Part shown: piece after piece, positions 45,833 to 55,371 of the stretch
Position numbering within the stretch: the stretch's first letter is position 1
How the letters are laid out: every line of letters starts with the position of its first letter
NCBI GenBank assembly: GCA_020809705.1
Contig: CP085826.1
Span: forward strand, 7,316,001-7,380,000
Reading direction: 5' to 3'
Origin: Calonectria ilicicola
Lineage: Eukaryota; Ascomycota; Sordariomycetes; Hypocreales; Nectriaceae
Length of the DNA: 64,000 nucleotides
The notes under the pieces: model-generated
The model's input: only the letters and a program-made list of their open reading frames with translations
The model's database searches: none
Told to the model about the DNA's origin: nothing
Translations under genes and position numbers: made by a program

Positions 45833-47512
45833 CTACAGTTTTGTTGGAAATCTTTTGTCTAGTGAACACAGCCCATCTCTCATCTCTACCATTTCCTTTC
45901 GCAAGATCTTCCCGGTCGCATTCTTTGGCAGCTTCTCCACTTCCCAAACCCCACCACGAAGCTTCTTGTAACCGCTAACTTGCTCGTCAATCCATTGCTG
46001 AACATGTTTTAGGGCACTTCTCTTGTCCTTGGCGCTTTTATTTCTCATGTGCGGCTTTAAAATGACCCAGGCCGTGGGCAGCTCTGTGAGCTGAGTCTCG
46101 TCCCACAGCGCCGCCACTCCACTTTCGGCCACATCTGGGTGAGAGTTGATGTACGACTCCAATTCAGATGGTGACACTTGGAATCCTTTGTATTTGATGA
46201 GGTCTTTCGTGCGACCTACAATGGAGAGGCGTCCGTTTTCGTCAATGGTGCACACGTCACCCGTATTGTACCACTCATCCTGAGGAAATGCCTTTTGGTT
46301 GGCCTCATCGTTGAACGCGTACCCGGTGGTAATGTTTGGTCCCCGTAGCCACAATTCGCCAGGACCGCCTAACGGCGCATCTTTCCCAGTACCTTCAGTG
46401 ACGAGTCGCGCTTCAACGCCCGGGAGCAGGCGTCCAGTGCAGCCCTCGGGAACAGACTCATCCAGACGTTGATATGCCACGTATCCCGCAGCTTCCGTCA
46501 TACCATAAGCCTGGATCATCTTCCATGGAGCCCGGGACATTAGCCTCTTCAAGTCGTCTTTTTTGAGAGGAGCTCCGCCAACGTTTAGAATAGCCGCCCG
46601 GGAAAAGTCATAACGCTCTGCGACATCTGACTTGGCTAGCGACATGACGACAGATGGCACGCCTTGGAACGACGTCGCTTGGTTTGACCCAACCAGCTTT
46701 GCAAATGCCTCGAGGTTATAAGAGGGCATTGCATGATGAAACATACCGGTATAGGGACCCAAGAACATGGGCATTGTTGTCATTGCAATGTGAGCCCAAG
46801 GTGTAAACGCCACGGTTTTTGATGCGGGATGAAATTGCGAAGCATCATGCGCCATGAGCTGGAGCACATTTGCGACAAAATTGTAGTGGGTAAGGCAAAC
46901 ACCTTTGGGCTTTCCAGTTGTTCCAGATGATAAATGAATAGTAGCAAGCCGCTTAGTGGTGTCAGGCCAATAGGGTATCTCTAATCGCTCTGAAGCTAGA
47001 AAGCTGTCAGGAATGTGAAGATGTTGAGGAGACTTGGTGATGATAGTAAGAACAGTGGGGCGCTGCCATTCAACGCCTTCTTTCGTCAATTCAACCGCCG
47101 CAACTTCAATTGCCTCCACAATTGCGGGAAGAATTTTGCCATAGGCAACCACATATTGAGGACGGCAGACTGCGATGCCATGCCCGATTTCGGTGGCTTT
47201 CAATGCATAATTGATGGGGCACACCACGCTCCCGTTCCACAAGATGGAATGAAACAGCTCCAGAAACTCAACGCTGTTGGGCAATATAATAGCCCATCGT
47301 GCTTGGTCTGGTGGATTCAGCTTTTGCTTGAAGCCGTTGGCGAGACGACCAGCTCGGTCTCGCAGCTCACCAAGCGTGATGCTCCGATTTGTGAGACTGT
47401 CAGCGGCAATAAGATGAGATTCTGGTAAATCATATGCAGATGTATGCAGAAGCTGGGTAAGATTCTGATCTCTGGGGATATCAACCCTTCGATCCAAATT
47501 GTAGATTGTCAT
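45833..47512 (-). CDS. AMP-dependent acyl-CoA ligase (4CL-like)
   Basis: Activates a carboxylic acid to its CoA thioester via an acyl-adenylate. Single exon, 559 residues. ANL-family motifs are IHLSSGTTGKPKGV (P-loop), YGMTEAAG (A5), YNTGDVCTIDENG (A7), GRTKDLIKYKGFQVSP (A8) and the C-terminal lysine in PKNATGKILRK (A10), so it should be active. The closest layout is the 4-coumarate-CoA ligase-like group with broad substrates (aryl, fatty or terpenoid acids). It ends in TKL, an atypical PTS1, so peroxisomal import is possible. It is divergent from AtuA-2 across a 557-bp promoter with the cluster motif; in bacteria the Atu pathway also has a ligase (AtuH). Confidence 0.93.
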   Translation of the reverse strand: MTIYNLDRRVDIPRDQNLTQLLHTSAYDLPESHLIAADSLTNRSITLGELRDRAGRLANGFKQKLNPPDQARWAIILPNSVEFLELFHSILWNGSVVCPINYALKATEIGHGIAVCRPQYVVAYGKILPAIVEAIEVAAVELTKEGVEWQRPTVLTIITKSPQHLHIPDSFLASERLEIPYWPDTTKRLATIHLSSGTTGKPKGVCLTHYNFVANVLQLMAHDASQFHPASKTVAFTPWAHIAMTTMPMFLGPYTGMFHHAMPSYNLEAFAKLVGSNQATSFQGVPSVVMSLAKSDVAERYDFSRAAILNVGGAPLKKDDLKRLMSRAPWKMIQAYGMTEAAGYVAYQRLDESVPEGCTGRLLPGVEARLVTEGTGKDAPLGGPGELWLRGPNITTGYAFNDEANQKAFPQDEWYNTGDVCTIDENGRLSIVGRTKDLIKYKGFQVSPSELESYINSHPDVAESGVAALWDETQLTELPTAWVILKPHMRNKSAKDKRSALKHVQQWIDEQVSGYKKLRGGVWEVEKLPKNATGKILRKEMVEMRDGLCSLDKRFPTKL

Positions 47513-48069
47513 TATTGGGGATTATGGAGAACGGTGTCTTGGAAATAGAGCATGTAGAGAATCGTCACTGAAAACATATTGATAGTCTTGTTCAACCGGT
47601 GATTTTGTGTATATGAAACTAGTGACGATATATTCATTGTTGTACCGGCTAATGAGGGAGATGTCTTCCGCCATCCCTGCGTATGGCATTCAAACATTTA
47701 CAACATGATACTTTCAAGATCTCGGTAAAGTGACACATCTGACGTGCATTGGGGCACTAGCGTGGATGCTGAACGCACTGAATCATTAGCTTAATGCACC
47801 TCCGCCGCTGCCGAGATGGGGTCACACGGGGGTGGGGGTTGGGATGAAATGGAGAAGTGAGGAGATACAGTTGACTAGGCTGCATTGAAACGCCCTTTTG
47901 TTACTCATCGCTGGTAATGTTTGCCGGGCGAGCCATCGCTTGGGTATCGTTGCAGAGGCGTTGGATTGAGGTGAGCTGGGTGGACATGTCTGAGAGCTCG
48001 AACAACCTCACCAAGATTTTGCTTTAGAGCCAGTATTGAGTTTTCGAATATTATCAAATAATCTTCAAC
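47513..48069. promoter_or_regulatory. Divergent promoter, CoA ligase / AtuA-2
   Basis: 557 bp between divergent starts, holding one exact cluster motif at 47779 and a G-rich stretch at about 47827-47843. A shared site here could control both genes. Confidence 0.5.
47779..47789 (+). promoter_or_regulatory. Cluster motif TGAATCATTAG, copy 2
   Basis: Lies about midway between the ligase (267 bp) and AtuA-2 (281 bp) start codons, within CACTGAATCATTAGC. Confidence 0.65.
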
Positions 48070-49953
48070 ATGTCAGCCATCGCTCCCCAAACGAAGACAC
48101 GCCGTCCGATTCGGATCGGAAATGCGTCTGGAGCGATCGGCGATGGCATCGATCAGGTGTACCGTCTTGCAACCTCCGGCGCCGTGGATGCCATCACAGC
48201 CGACTACCTCGCCGAATTCAACATCGCATGGAAGGCCATCGAACTTCAAACGAGGCCTGATCTGGGTTATGAACCAAATTTTCTGGAACAATTGGCATGG
48301 AATAACGGTGACGCTGCCCGTGCCGTGGCCAACAATCACATCAAGATTGTTCACGACGGAGGTGCACTCAATCCGAAGGGTCTGGCAGAAAAGGTCGATT
48401 CCTATTTTGTCAGTTTGGGAATAAGGCATATGAAAGTTGCCTGGGTTGATGGCGACAATATTACTGAGCATGTCAAGAGCAACCGACTGGGAGCTCTGAG
48501 ACACCTTGACCAAGACGGCCGAACCTTTGAACCGATTGGCAATCAGATCCTTGCAGCGAATGTATACACTGGGCAACGTGGAATTATAAAAGCTCTTGAG
48601 GAGGGCGCCGATATTGTCATCTGCGGTCGATGCTGCGATGCCTCCCCGGTTATGGCCCTGGCAACTCACTGGCATGGGTGGTCAGAAAATGACTACCACC
48701 AGCTTGCCGGCAGTTTAATGGCCGGGCATCTTATCGAATGCGGTGCCTATGTCACTGGAGGAAACTATTGCGGTGCCAAAGAGATTGCGAAACTGCACCA
48801 TGCTGGTTACCCAATAGCAGAGATCGCGGCCGAGGGGACCTCCATCATTACCAAACCAGAGGGAAGCAACGGAGCTGTGACGGTAGACACATGCAAAGGC
48901 CAGCTTCTTTACGAGATCCAAGGACCGAGATATCTGAACCCAGATGTCGTGGCTCAGATTGATGGCGCTATCTTGGAACAAGTAGCGAAGGACCGAGTCA
49001 AATTGTCTGGAATCGTCGGATTACCTCCGCCCTCAACGGCAAAGGTGGCAATTTGTGCTTTAGGCGGATATCAAGCCGAGATATCAGCATATGCCGCGGG
49101 CCCAGACGTTGATGACAAATTTAACCTCATGAAGTACCAAGTGATGGGACAAATAAACAAGGATGATTTTACAACATTCAGTATCGAAAAATACGGGTCC
49201 TCAGTCGCCAACCCTCGATCACAAAAAGAATGCACGGTGCAATTTCGCCTGTTTGCACAAAGCACAAAGAAGGAAGCATTCACTCAGTTTAGAAGAGCTA
49301 TTTTCTATAATGGAATGCAAGGCTACTGTGGATTGCATCTTGCAATGGATTGGCGAACTATGGAGCCAAAGCCTTTTGTTCAATACTTTCCTGCCCTGAT
49401 TCCACAGGCATCGCTCCCCAACCTTTTGGTTCATTTTGTCGCTGGGAAGACATATGAGGTGGCCCCTTCAGGCCTCAAAGATGCGGCGGCCTTACCAGAG
49501 AAGTCATCAGATACAATTATTTCACCGAGGCAAGCGACATATTCATCCCGGCAAACCGTTAGACGACCATTGGGCGACCTCTTCTTTGCCCGCAGTGGTG
49601 ACAAAGGCGGCAACGCCAATGTCGGCTTTTGGGTCCGAGACCCGAAGGCCTTTGCGTTTGCACAAACCTTCTTGACTGTACCGAAATTAATCGAGCTCCT
49701 TGCAAATGACTGGGATTCTAAATACTCAGTTGAGAGATGTGAATTCCCGAATCTTCATGCTGTTCACTTTGTAATTAAAGGAATTTTGCAGGAGGGCGTC
49801 AGCAGCAGTAGTGTACTAGATGGGTTTGGAAAGAGTGTCTCGGAGTTTTTGAGAGCCAGAATTGTTGACCTCCCAATGGATTTGGTTCAAGATGAAGAGA
49901 AAAGGCGGAAGGAGGCTGAAAGAATCGCCATGTCTATCCGAGCTAGGATATGA
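48070..49953 (+). CDS. AtuA-family (DUF1446) protein 2
   Basis: Second AtuA-type protein, intronless, 627 residues. It shares the family blocks IRIGNASG, VDAITADYLAE, IVHDGGALN, ADIVICGRCCDAS, GHLIECGAYVTGGNYCG and LLYEIQGPRYLNPDV, and the C-terminal domain ARSGDKGGNANVGFWV with CEFPNLHAVHFVIKG. It is clearly more distant from copies 1 and 3 than they are from each other; for example it lacks their QAEFHFYL/QAEWHFYL form (QAEISAYA here). The C-terminus is IRARI, comparable to the AKI-type PTS1 known from yeast multifunctional beta-oxidation enzyme, so peroxisomal import is plausible. Biochemical role unknown. It shares a promoter region with the ligase. Confidence 0.93.
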   Translation: MSAIAPQTKTRRPIRIGNASGAIGDGIDQVYRLATSGAVDAITADYLAEFNIAWKAIELQTRPDLGYEPNFLEQLAWNNGDAARAVANNHIKIVHDGGALNPKGLAEKVDSYFVSLGIRHMKVAWVDGDNITEHVKSNRLGALRHLDQDGRTFEPIGNQILAANVYTGQRGIIKALEEGADIVICGRCCDASPVMALATHWHGWSENDYHQLAGSLMAGHLIECGAYVTGGNYCGAKEIAKLHHAGYPIAEIAAEGTSIITKPEGSNGAVTVDTCKGQLLYEIQGPRYLNPDVVAQIDGAILEQVAKDRVKLSGIVGLPPPSTAKVAICALGGYQAEISAYAAGPDVDDKFNLMKYQVMGQINKDDFTTFSIEKYGSSVANPRSQKECTVQFRLFAQSTKKEAFTQFRRAIFYNGMQGYCGLHLAMDWRTMEPKPFVQYFPALIPQASLPNLLVHFVAGKTYEVAPSGLKDAAALPEKSSDTIISPRQATYSSRQTVRRPLGDLFFARSGDKGGNANVGFWVRDPKAFAFAQTFLTVPKLIELLANDWDSKYSVERCEFPNLHAVHFVIKGILQEGVSSSSVLDGFGKSVSEFLRARIVDLPMDLVQDEEKRRKEAERIAMSIRARI

Positions 49954-50476
49954 GGGAACTTGCACTGAACCTACTATTCAAATTGGCTGCTAGAATACGT
50001 CAACAGCCGGCAGGCTCTCGATCTAACGGTTCAGATAAAATATCTAAATGCTACATATGAATAAATTACTGCTTTAATATTGCAGTGGCTTTTTGGACCT
50101 GAGAGATGCAGCTAAAATGGATGAGGTGAAATTATTTTGTCGGCATATACATCATGGCCCAGCAGTTGCGAGTCTTGGGAAAACTAAAAAAAAATGATGA
50201 CATTCTGTCCTGAAATTGGCGACTAAATATTCTAACAAATCAGAAAATTACCTGAACCATAATTATGCTTACATTCCATATCTGGCAATTGCCCGAACGG
50301 GGTGCCGTCCGAGGCCCAGGCCTGAGCCTCGGCAAACGGCTTCGCCCTGGCAGTTCCATGGCGGGGTAGACGCAGGGTCAGGATAGTGGCAAGATTATTA
50401 AAGCACGACCTGATCCTTTCCCAGAACGCAATTGATATTTTAATTTATTGTTATTTATAAAAAGAAATTATCGAAA
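49954..50476. other. AtuA-2 3' flank and hydratase promoter
   Basis: 523 bp, AT-rich, with a GC-rich patch at about 50292-50380. No exact cluster motif was found. Confidence 0.35.
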
Positions 50477-51551
50477 ATGAGCGCCAGCGATAGACCCGTC
50501 AAGAATGCCTCTGGGCGATACGACAATGTCGACTTTCGAAAGGCTGTCGGATACAAATACCCACCTCTGAAGTGTAGCTACAACCGCAGAGATGTCTTGC
50601 TCTTTGTAGGCGCTAATCGCTCAAATTTAATGAAGTGAAGGACTGACAAAATTGTGCAGGCCAACGCAATCGGCGTCAAGGCAGAGGAGCGTCACTTTCT
50701 CTACGAGCTTCACCCCAAATTTGCCACGTTTCCGACTTTCCCAATTAACCTAGCTTTTAAACGAACGGACCATGATGTATTTGACTTCATCGCCCGCACC
50801 GCTTCGGCCGAGATCCCCGGCACTCCTCCTTTCGATGCTCAAAGGTCAGTTGATGGAGAGAGAGCCATTGAGATTATCAAGACTATCCCCACCAGCTCGG
50901 AGGGGTTAGATCTTGAGATCCACAACAAGGTCATTGGTGTTTATGACAAAGGTAAGCATCACCACTACGATTGATCGGCTGCAGTGATTAATTTTTTTAT
51001 TAGGTGGCGCCATGATTCTTGAGGCGGAACAGGAACTCGTGGATGTGAAAACTGGCACAGTTTACGCCAAGATGGCATCTACATCCTTTGGCATGGGCCA
51101 GGGTGGCTATGACGGACCTCGTGGCCCCTCGAAGCCTTCCCCCAAGCCCCCTAAGCGAGCCCCAGATGCAATCCACACTTTCCAGACGACTCCTGAGGTC
51201 GCCCTCCTTTACCGCCTCTGTGGTGATTACAACCCAATGCACGGCGACGAGGCATTTGGAAAGCGAGCAGGTTTCAAGGGAAGCATTTTGCACGGATTGG
51301 GAACATGGAACATTGTCTCCCACGGCGTTCTGAAGGAGCTTGGAGGCTCCGACCCAAGCCGATTCAAGAAGTTTGGTGCCCGATTCAAGAGTGTCGTTTA
51401 CCCTGGAGATGAACTTGAGACGCGCATGTGGGTGGTAGGATCTAAGGATGGTGTTGACGACGTTCTCTTCGAAACTATTGTCAAGGGTGATGGACGCGTG
51501 GCTTTGTCTAATGGATTTGCGCAATTGGTGCAAAAGGACAGCAAGTTGTAA
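50477..51551 (+). CDS. MaoC-type peroxisomal 2-enoyl-CoA hydratase 2
   Basis: Hydrates trans-2-enoyl-CoA to (3R)-hydroxyacyl-CoA. Exons are 50477-50605, 50660-50951 and 51004-51551; 322 residues, in phase. It is a double hot-dog protein like the C-terminal domain of fungal Fox2, but free-standing, with no attached dehydrogenase domains. The N-terminal half has YPPLKCSYNRRDVLLFANAIG. The hydratase-2 signature in the second half is YRLCGDYNPMHGDEAFGKRAGFKGSILHG, keeping the catalytic Asp/Asn and His. The C-terminus is SKL, the canonical PTS1, so it should be peroxisomal. Lying beside AtuA-2 and two crotonase-type hydratases, it probably serves the cluster pathway rather than general beta-oxidation. 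Confidence 0.92.
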
Positions 51552-51876
51552 AATTTATAGCGAGCATAGTGTTTTATAAAAATTATTTTTCAGAGACAAG
51601 ACCTTGGTCCTAGCACGAAGCCTTCGGAGGATGTTAACTAGCCAGCCATAATCTGCATTCTCAATCATGGGTTGAATGTTTGTGGCCCTAAAATGTAGAC
51701 CGTGGATTCAGAGTTTTACCTGCAATTTCTCGATACAAAAGATGTCATAAAAATTGAAACAAATAATTTATTAATCAAAAAGACTCATCTATTAGATTTC
51801 TAATGTCTTTTATTTGATGTGTTCGGTATGGCGCCATGTGCTTGCGACAGACCTTTGAGCGTTGCACCTCCAATAT
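51552..51876. other. Convergent 3' flanks
   Basis: 325 bp, AT-rich, between the MaoC hydratase (+) and crotonase 1 (-). Nothing else recognised. Confidence 0.35.
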
Positions 51877-52728
51877 CTACAAATGTGATGGGAACCATTT
51901 CGGATCCCTCTTCTCTCGATATGCAGCGAGACCCTCACTGGCATTTTTACTCCTCAACATGGCTTCTGCCCAGAGTTCTTGTCCTCTCATGGTGGCCCGG
52001 CTGACTCCGGTTTCCCACACCTCTCGAGCGCCAAGTCGGGAAATAATGACACTATCTGGGCTTAGGCTGGCTATTTCAGAAGCATAGTCAAGCGTCCTGT
52101 CAAGTAGCTTATCCAACGGGACAATCTCTTTGACAAGCCCCCATTGTAGTGCTTCCTCAACCGTAAGCGTTCGGCCTGTGAGGACAAGGTCCATGGTGCG
52201 ATGGTTACCAAATAGCAGCATTGCTCTGGGAAGTGCTCCAGCGAGCGCAGAGACACCGCGCAGCACCTCGGGAAGTCGAAATGATGCATTCGGGGAGGCG
52301 AATACAACGTCGGAATTGAGGACTATCTCAAAACCACCACCATGGGCATGTCCATTGACTGCGCAGATGATTGGCTTTTTCCCAGTTCTGTTGGTCATAC
52401 CACCAAAGCCACCATGAGGGTACTCGAGCGCGACATCGTTTGTTTTGATAATGTCAAGCCTCTGTTTCAGGTCCATACCAGCGCAAAAGGCTTTGTCGCC
52501 AGCACCGGTGAAAACAGCGCACCTGAGCTCAGGCTCGGCATCGTACCATTTCCAAAGCGCTCCCAATTCAATGGTTGCTTCTACCGGAAGGCAATTGCGG
52601 TATTCTGGTCGGTTGATTGTGACGAGAAGAATGTGCTTGCGAGGGAAGCTAACAATGCTGTGCTCAACGTGGGGATACGGATTCTCAATCCACGAAGGGA
52701 TAGGGTTTTTCGTCCTTGGGGTGGCCAT
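51877..52728 (-). CDS. Enoyl-CoA hydratase/isomerase (crotonase family) 1
   Basis: Single exon, 283 residues. Crotonase fold: oxyanion-hole strand FCAGMDLKQRL, GHAHGGGFEIVLNSD and FRLPEVLRGVSALAGALPR. Both glutamates equivalent to Glu144 and Glu164 of rat enoyl-CoA hydratase are present (GGGFE and LPE), so hydratase activity is expected. It ends WFPSHL; SHL is an accepted PTS1 variant. In the bacterial Atu pathway a crotonase (AtuE) hydrates isohexenyl-glutaconyl-CoA; an equivalent step here is inference. It is divergent from crotonase 2 over 731 bp with a cluster motif between. Confidence 0.92.
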   Translation of the reverse strand: MATPRTKNPIPSWIENPYPHVEHSIVSFPRKHILLVTINRPEYRNCLPVEATIELGALWKWYDAEPELRCAVFTGAGDKAFCAGMDLKQRLDIIKTNDVALEYPHGGFGGMTNRTGKKPIICAVNGHAHGGGFEIVLNSDVVFASPNASFRLPEVLRGVSALAGALPRAMLLFGNHRTMDLVLTGRTLTVEEALQWGLVKEIVPLDKLLDRTLDYASEIASLSPDSVIISRLGAREVWETGVSRATMRGQELWAEAMLRSKNASEGLAAYREKRDPKWFPSHL

Positions 52729-53459
52729 GTCAAAAAATTAGGATAGTGCGTTGTTCACTGGGTCAATCACTGAATTGATGGGATGCAAAGGAAAAGACTC
52801 TGGACAGCTGCAATTTTGCTTCCATCGTTAATCCGGAGAATGCTCCTCAGAATAGCTTCTTCACCTCGGTTGATTTCGGTCAATGGATATCCGACATAAA
52901 ACTGAAGCATGCCTGCTCTTGGTGCCCTTACATCACATCACTCGTTGCAGTGTTCGAATGATCAAACTGTCCACTGTATCCTTGACCGCTATCTATTTAC
53001 TGAATCATTAGTGCGCCTTCTCGGACCAGCTTCCCCGCATTTCGGGGGTGTGCCTCGGCCTCCACCCAGTTGCCATGTCAGCCGAACACTATTCCAAGCG
53101 AGACAGGGATGGAGACACGAGGAAAGGTTCCTGCATGCACCTGCATTGGGAAGTGAGTTTGATCTGGCTGGTTTAGTCTGATCTGGGGTGCGTTGGGGTG
53201 ATGGAGCCCGAGATTCACTGAACTGATTGATGATGTTTCTAGCCGTGGGATTACGGCAATAATTGTTCTGTTTGGGCTGAGTAGCAACCTACTGAGTGCT
53301 CTCATATTTTTTATGTCCTAAGAAACAAAATCCCAACAAGATTCATTATCATCGCCATTGGGCAATTGCGCACGCGTTTTCTGTGCTCCATCTGGACCAA
53401 GTCTACAGATTTTCAATCCACCATCGACTTCAACCTCAGCACAGGCGACGACTTTCAAG
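52729..53459. promoter_or_regulatory. Divergent promoter, crotonase 1 / crotonase 2
   Basis: 731 bp between divergent starts. It holds an exact cluster motif at 53001. The frame of crotonase 2 is open upstream to 53358, but with a non-coding-like sequence and a non-ATG beginning. Confidence 0.5.
53001..53011 (+). promoter_or_regulatory. Cluster motif TGAATCATTAG, copy 3
   Basis: Within TTACTGAATCATTAGT, which has imperfect dyad symmetry (ACTGA/TTAGT arms). It lies 273 bp from the crotonase 1 start and 449 bp from the crotonase 2 start. Confidence 0.65.
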
Positions 53460-54296
53460 ATGTCTTCATATCCTACAACAACGCCTCCCCCTCCAACGCC
53501 TACATTTCTCAAGCTGAGCTTTCCGGCTCCCCGAGTCGTTTTGGTTCGCATGGATAGACCCAAGGATCTCAATGCGATGTCTACGGCGGCTCAATGGGAA
53601 ATGGACTCAATCTGGAAGTGGTTCGACGACGAGCCTAATCTTTCAGTCGCTATCATTACAGGTACCGGCAGGGCATTTTCTGCTGGAGCTGATCTCAAGG
53701 AGTGGAACAACTCCATGTCAGACGATGCAGACCCGAGCAAACGAATGGGTAACGCGCCTGCCTTCAAGCCGCTGAGCCGTCGTCTAGGAAAGAAGCCCGT
53801 GATTGCTGCGGTCAACGGTCTTGCAATGGGCGGCGGCTGCGAGTTTGTGGTCAACTGTGACTTGGTTGTTGCGGCAGAGGATGCATACTTTGGGTTGCCC
53901 GAGGTTCGTCGTGGAATTGCAGCGATTGGTGGTGCCCTGCCTCGATTGATACGCATCATTGGCTTGCAAAGAGCATCCGAATTCGCGCTTACGGGGCGTA
54001 ATGTGACAGCCCAGGAGATGTTTCAATGGGGGATTGTAAACAAAATTGTTCCCAAGGAGCAAGTTGTTGAAGAGGCAGTGAAGTATGCTGAGATGATTGC
54101 CAAGAACAGTCCCGATGCAATCATCTGTACACGAGCAGGAATCCGTCAAGGATGGGAGACTGCAGCGGTTGAGAGAGCAGTTGATTGGACACTAGAGAGA
54201 GAATTCACAGAGCTACAAAAGGGAGAAAATATTCTAGAGGGCCTCAAGGCATTTTCGGAGAAGCGGGAGCCGAAATGGAAGGGAAGCCGGCTGTGA
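53460..54296 (+). CDS. Enoyl-CoA hydratase/isomerase (crotonase family) 2
   Basis: Single exon, 278 residues from the ATG at 53460 (MSSYPTTTPPPP). Crotonase motifs are GRAFSAGADLKEW, GLAMGGGCEFVVNCD and FGLPEVRRGIAAIGGALPR; both catalytic Glu positions are kept. It shares the ending -EKREPKWKGSRL with crotonase 1 (-EKRDPKWFPSHL), suggesting the two are paralogues by duplication; SRL is a good PTS1. Having two active-looking crotonases and one MaoC hydratase in one cluster points to several double-bond hydration steps or to different stereochemistry. Confidence 0.92.
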   Translation: MSSYPTTTPPPPTPTFLKLSFPAPRVVLVRMDRPKDLNAMSTAAQWEMDSIWKWFDDEPNLSVAIITGTGRAFSAGADLKEWNNSMSDDADPSKRMGNAPAFKPLSRRLGKKPVIAAVNGLAMGGGCEFVVNCDLVVAAEDAYFGLPEVRRGIAAIGGALPRLIRIIGLQRASEFALTGRNVTAQEMFQWGIVNKIVPKEQVVEEAVKYAEMIAKNSPDAIICTRAGIRQGWETAAVERAVDWTLEREFTELQKGENILEGLKAFSEKREPKWKGSRL

Positions 54297-55371
54297 GTCT
54301 CGATTATTACCATATGAAATAGGTAGATCGAATTTGGAATATGTAATTTTACAGTGAAATGACAAAACCCTGATATTAGATGCATATAATTTATGAAGTA
54401 TAAGGAAAGGGGCTAGGTCATATGGAATTTATTATATTATTATCATGATCCTACGATAAGCTATCAGTCATGGGAGGGTTATAGCCCCGATTACGCCTCG
54501 ATAGAGTCAACATGCTGGCATGCTTCATTCAACAAAGCACCAACTGCACAATCTTGAGAAATGTTGAACAAGCACGCTGAATCATGTTTGAACTTTTTTT
54601 TTAACGTCCCTGAGAGTTGCATCCGGTGTTTCCGACTGCACGAGTTTGGTCACCCTCCCACGCAACCCCCTGGTTTAGTATTGTAACAATAGATCCGTGA
54701 GCGTCGTAATACCAAGCAAGTGAGATGGGAAACAGGTATTACTGCTTACGCTTGGAACGACTATTTTGAACTACAGATAAGGGAGCTCGCGTGGTCTGTG
54801 TCGTCAAACCCCTCATGTTCCAAGATTGGGGACACAAGCACCTAATGATTCATTACTTCACGCGCTTGTTAGCTGGGCTACTTTTGCCTCTTACCCTTGA
54901 CTCCCGGCCCTAGCGACACCGCCCCTTCCCCGCAAATCTAAGCTGCATTATGGTTCCCATTTTCCGGGATAATCTGGGGTAACAAATCCGGGGATGTCAT
55001 GGTAGCTATTGGCTGCGTGGTGGCAGTCAGCTCGATGGGTTGACGTCTCACAGTCCAAGAACTGCCCACGAATTTGGGTTAGTTCGCACGATCATAGCGC
55101 CACACGGGAGTCGCTTGGGAGTTTCTCTCCTGATTTCGTACAAGGGATGTAGTTGACAGTCTGGACCTGCACCCAAAATCAGTGGCATGTTCTACCCCCA
55201 CCTGAAAAGAGATATTTTCATCAATATGTAAGACATAAGGTGCCGATCACCCCCCCTTGGGTAACATATTACTGCCGGATTTCTCCTTTCAATTTATCCC
55301 GAGTCTCGAATTTCATACTATTCTCATCTTATCTCATTCTCAAGCCATTGGATATATGGATCTATTTAGCT
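54297..55371. promoter_or_regulatory. Promoter region of MFS transporter 1
   Basis: 1.07 kb with an exact cluster motif at 54842. Another TGAATCA core sits near 54569. No gene is supported. Confidence 0.45.
54842..54852 (-). promoter_or_regulatory. Cluster motif TGAATCATTAG, copy 4
   Basis: On the minus strand, 520 bp upstream of the MFS transporter start, within CCTAATGATTCATTA. Confidence 0.6.
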
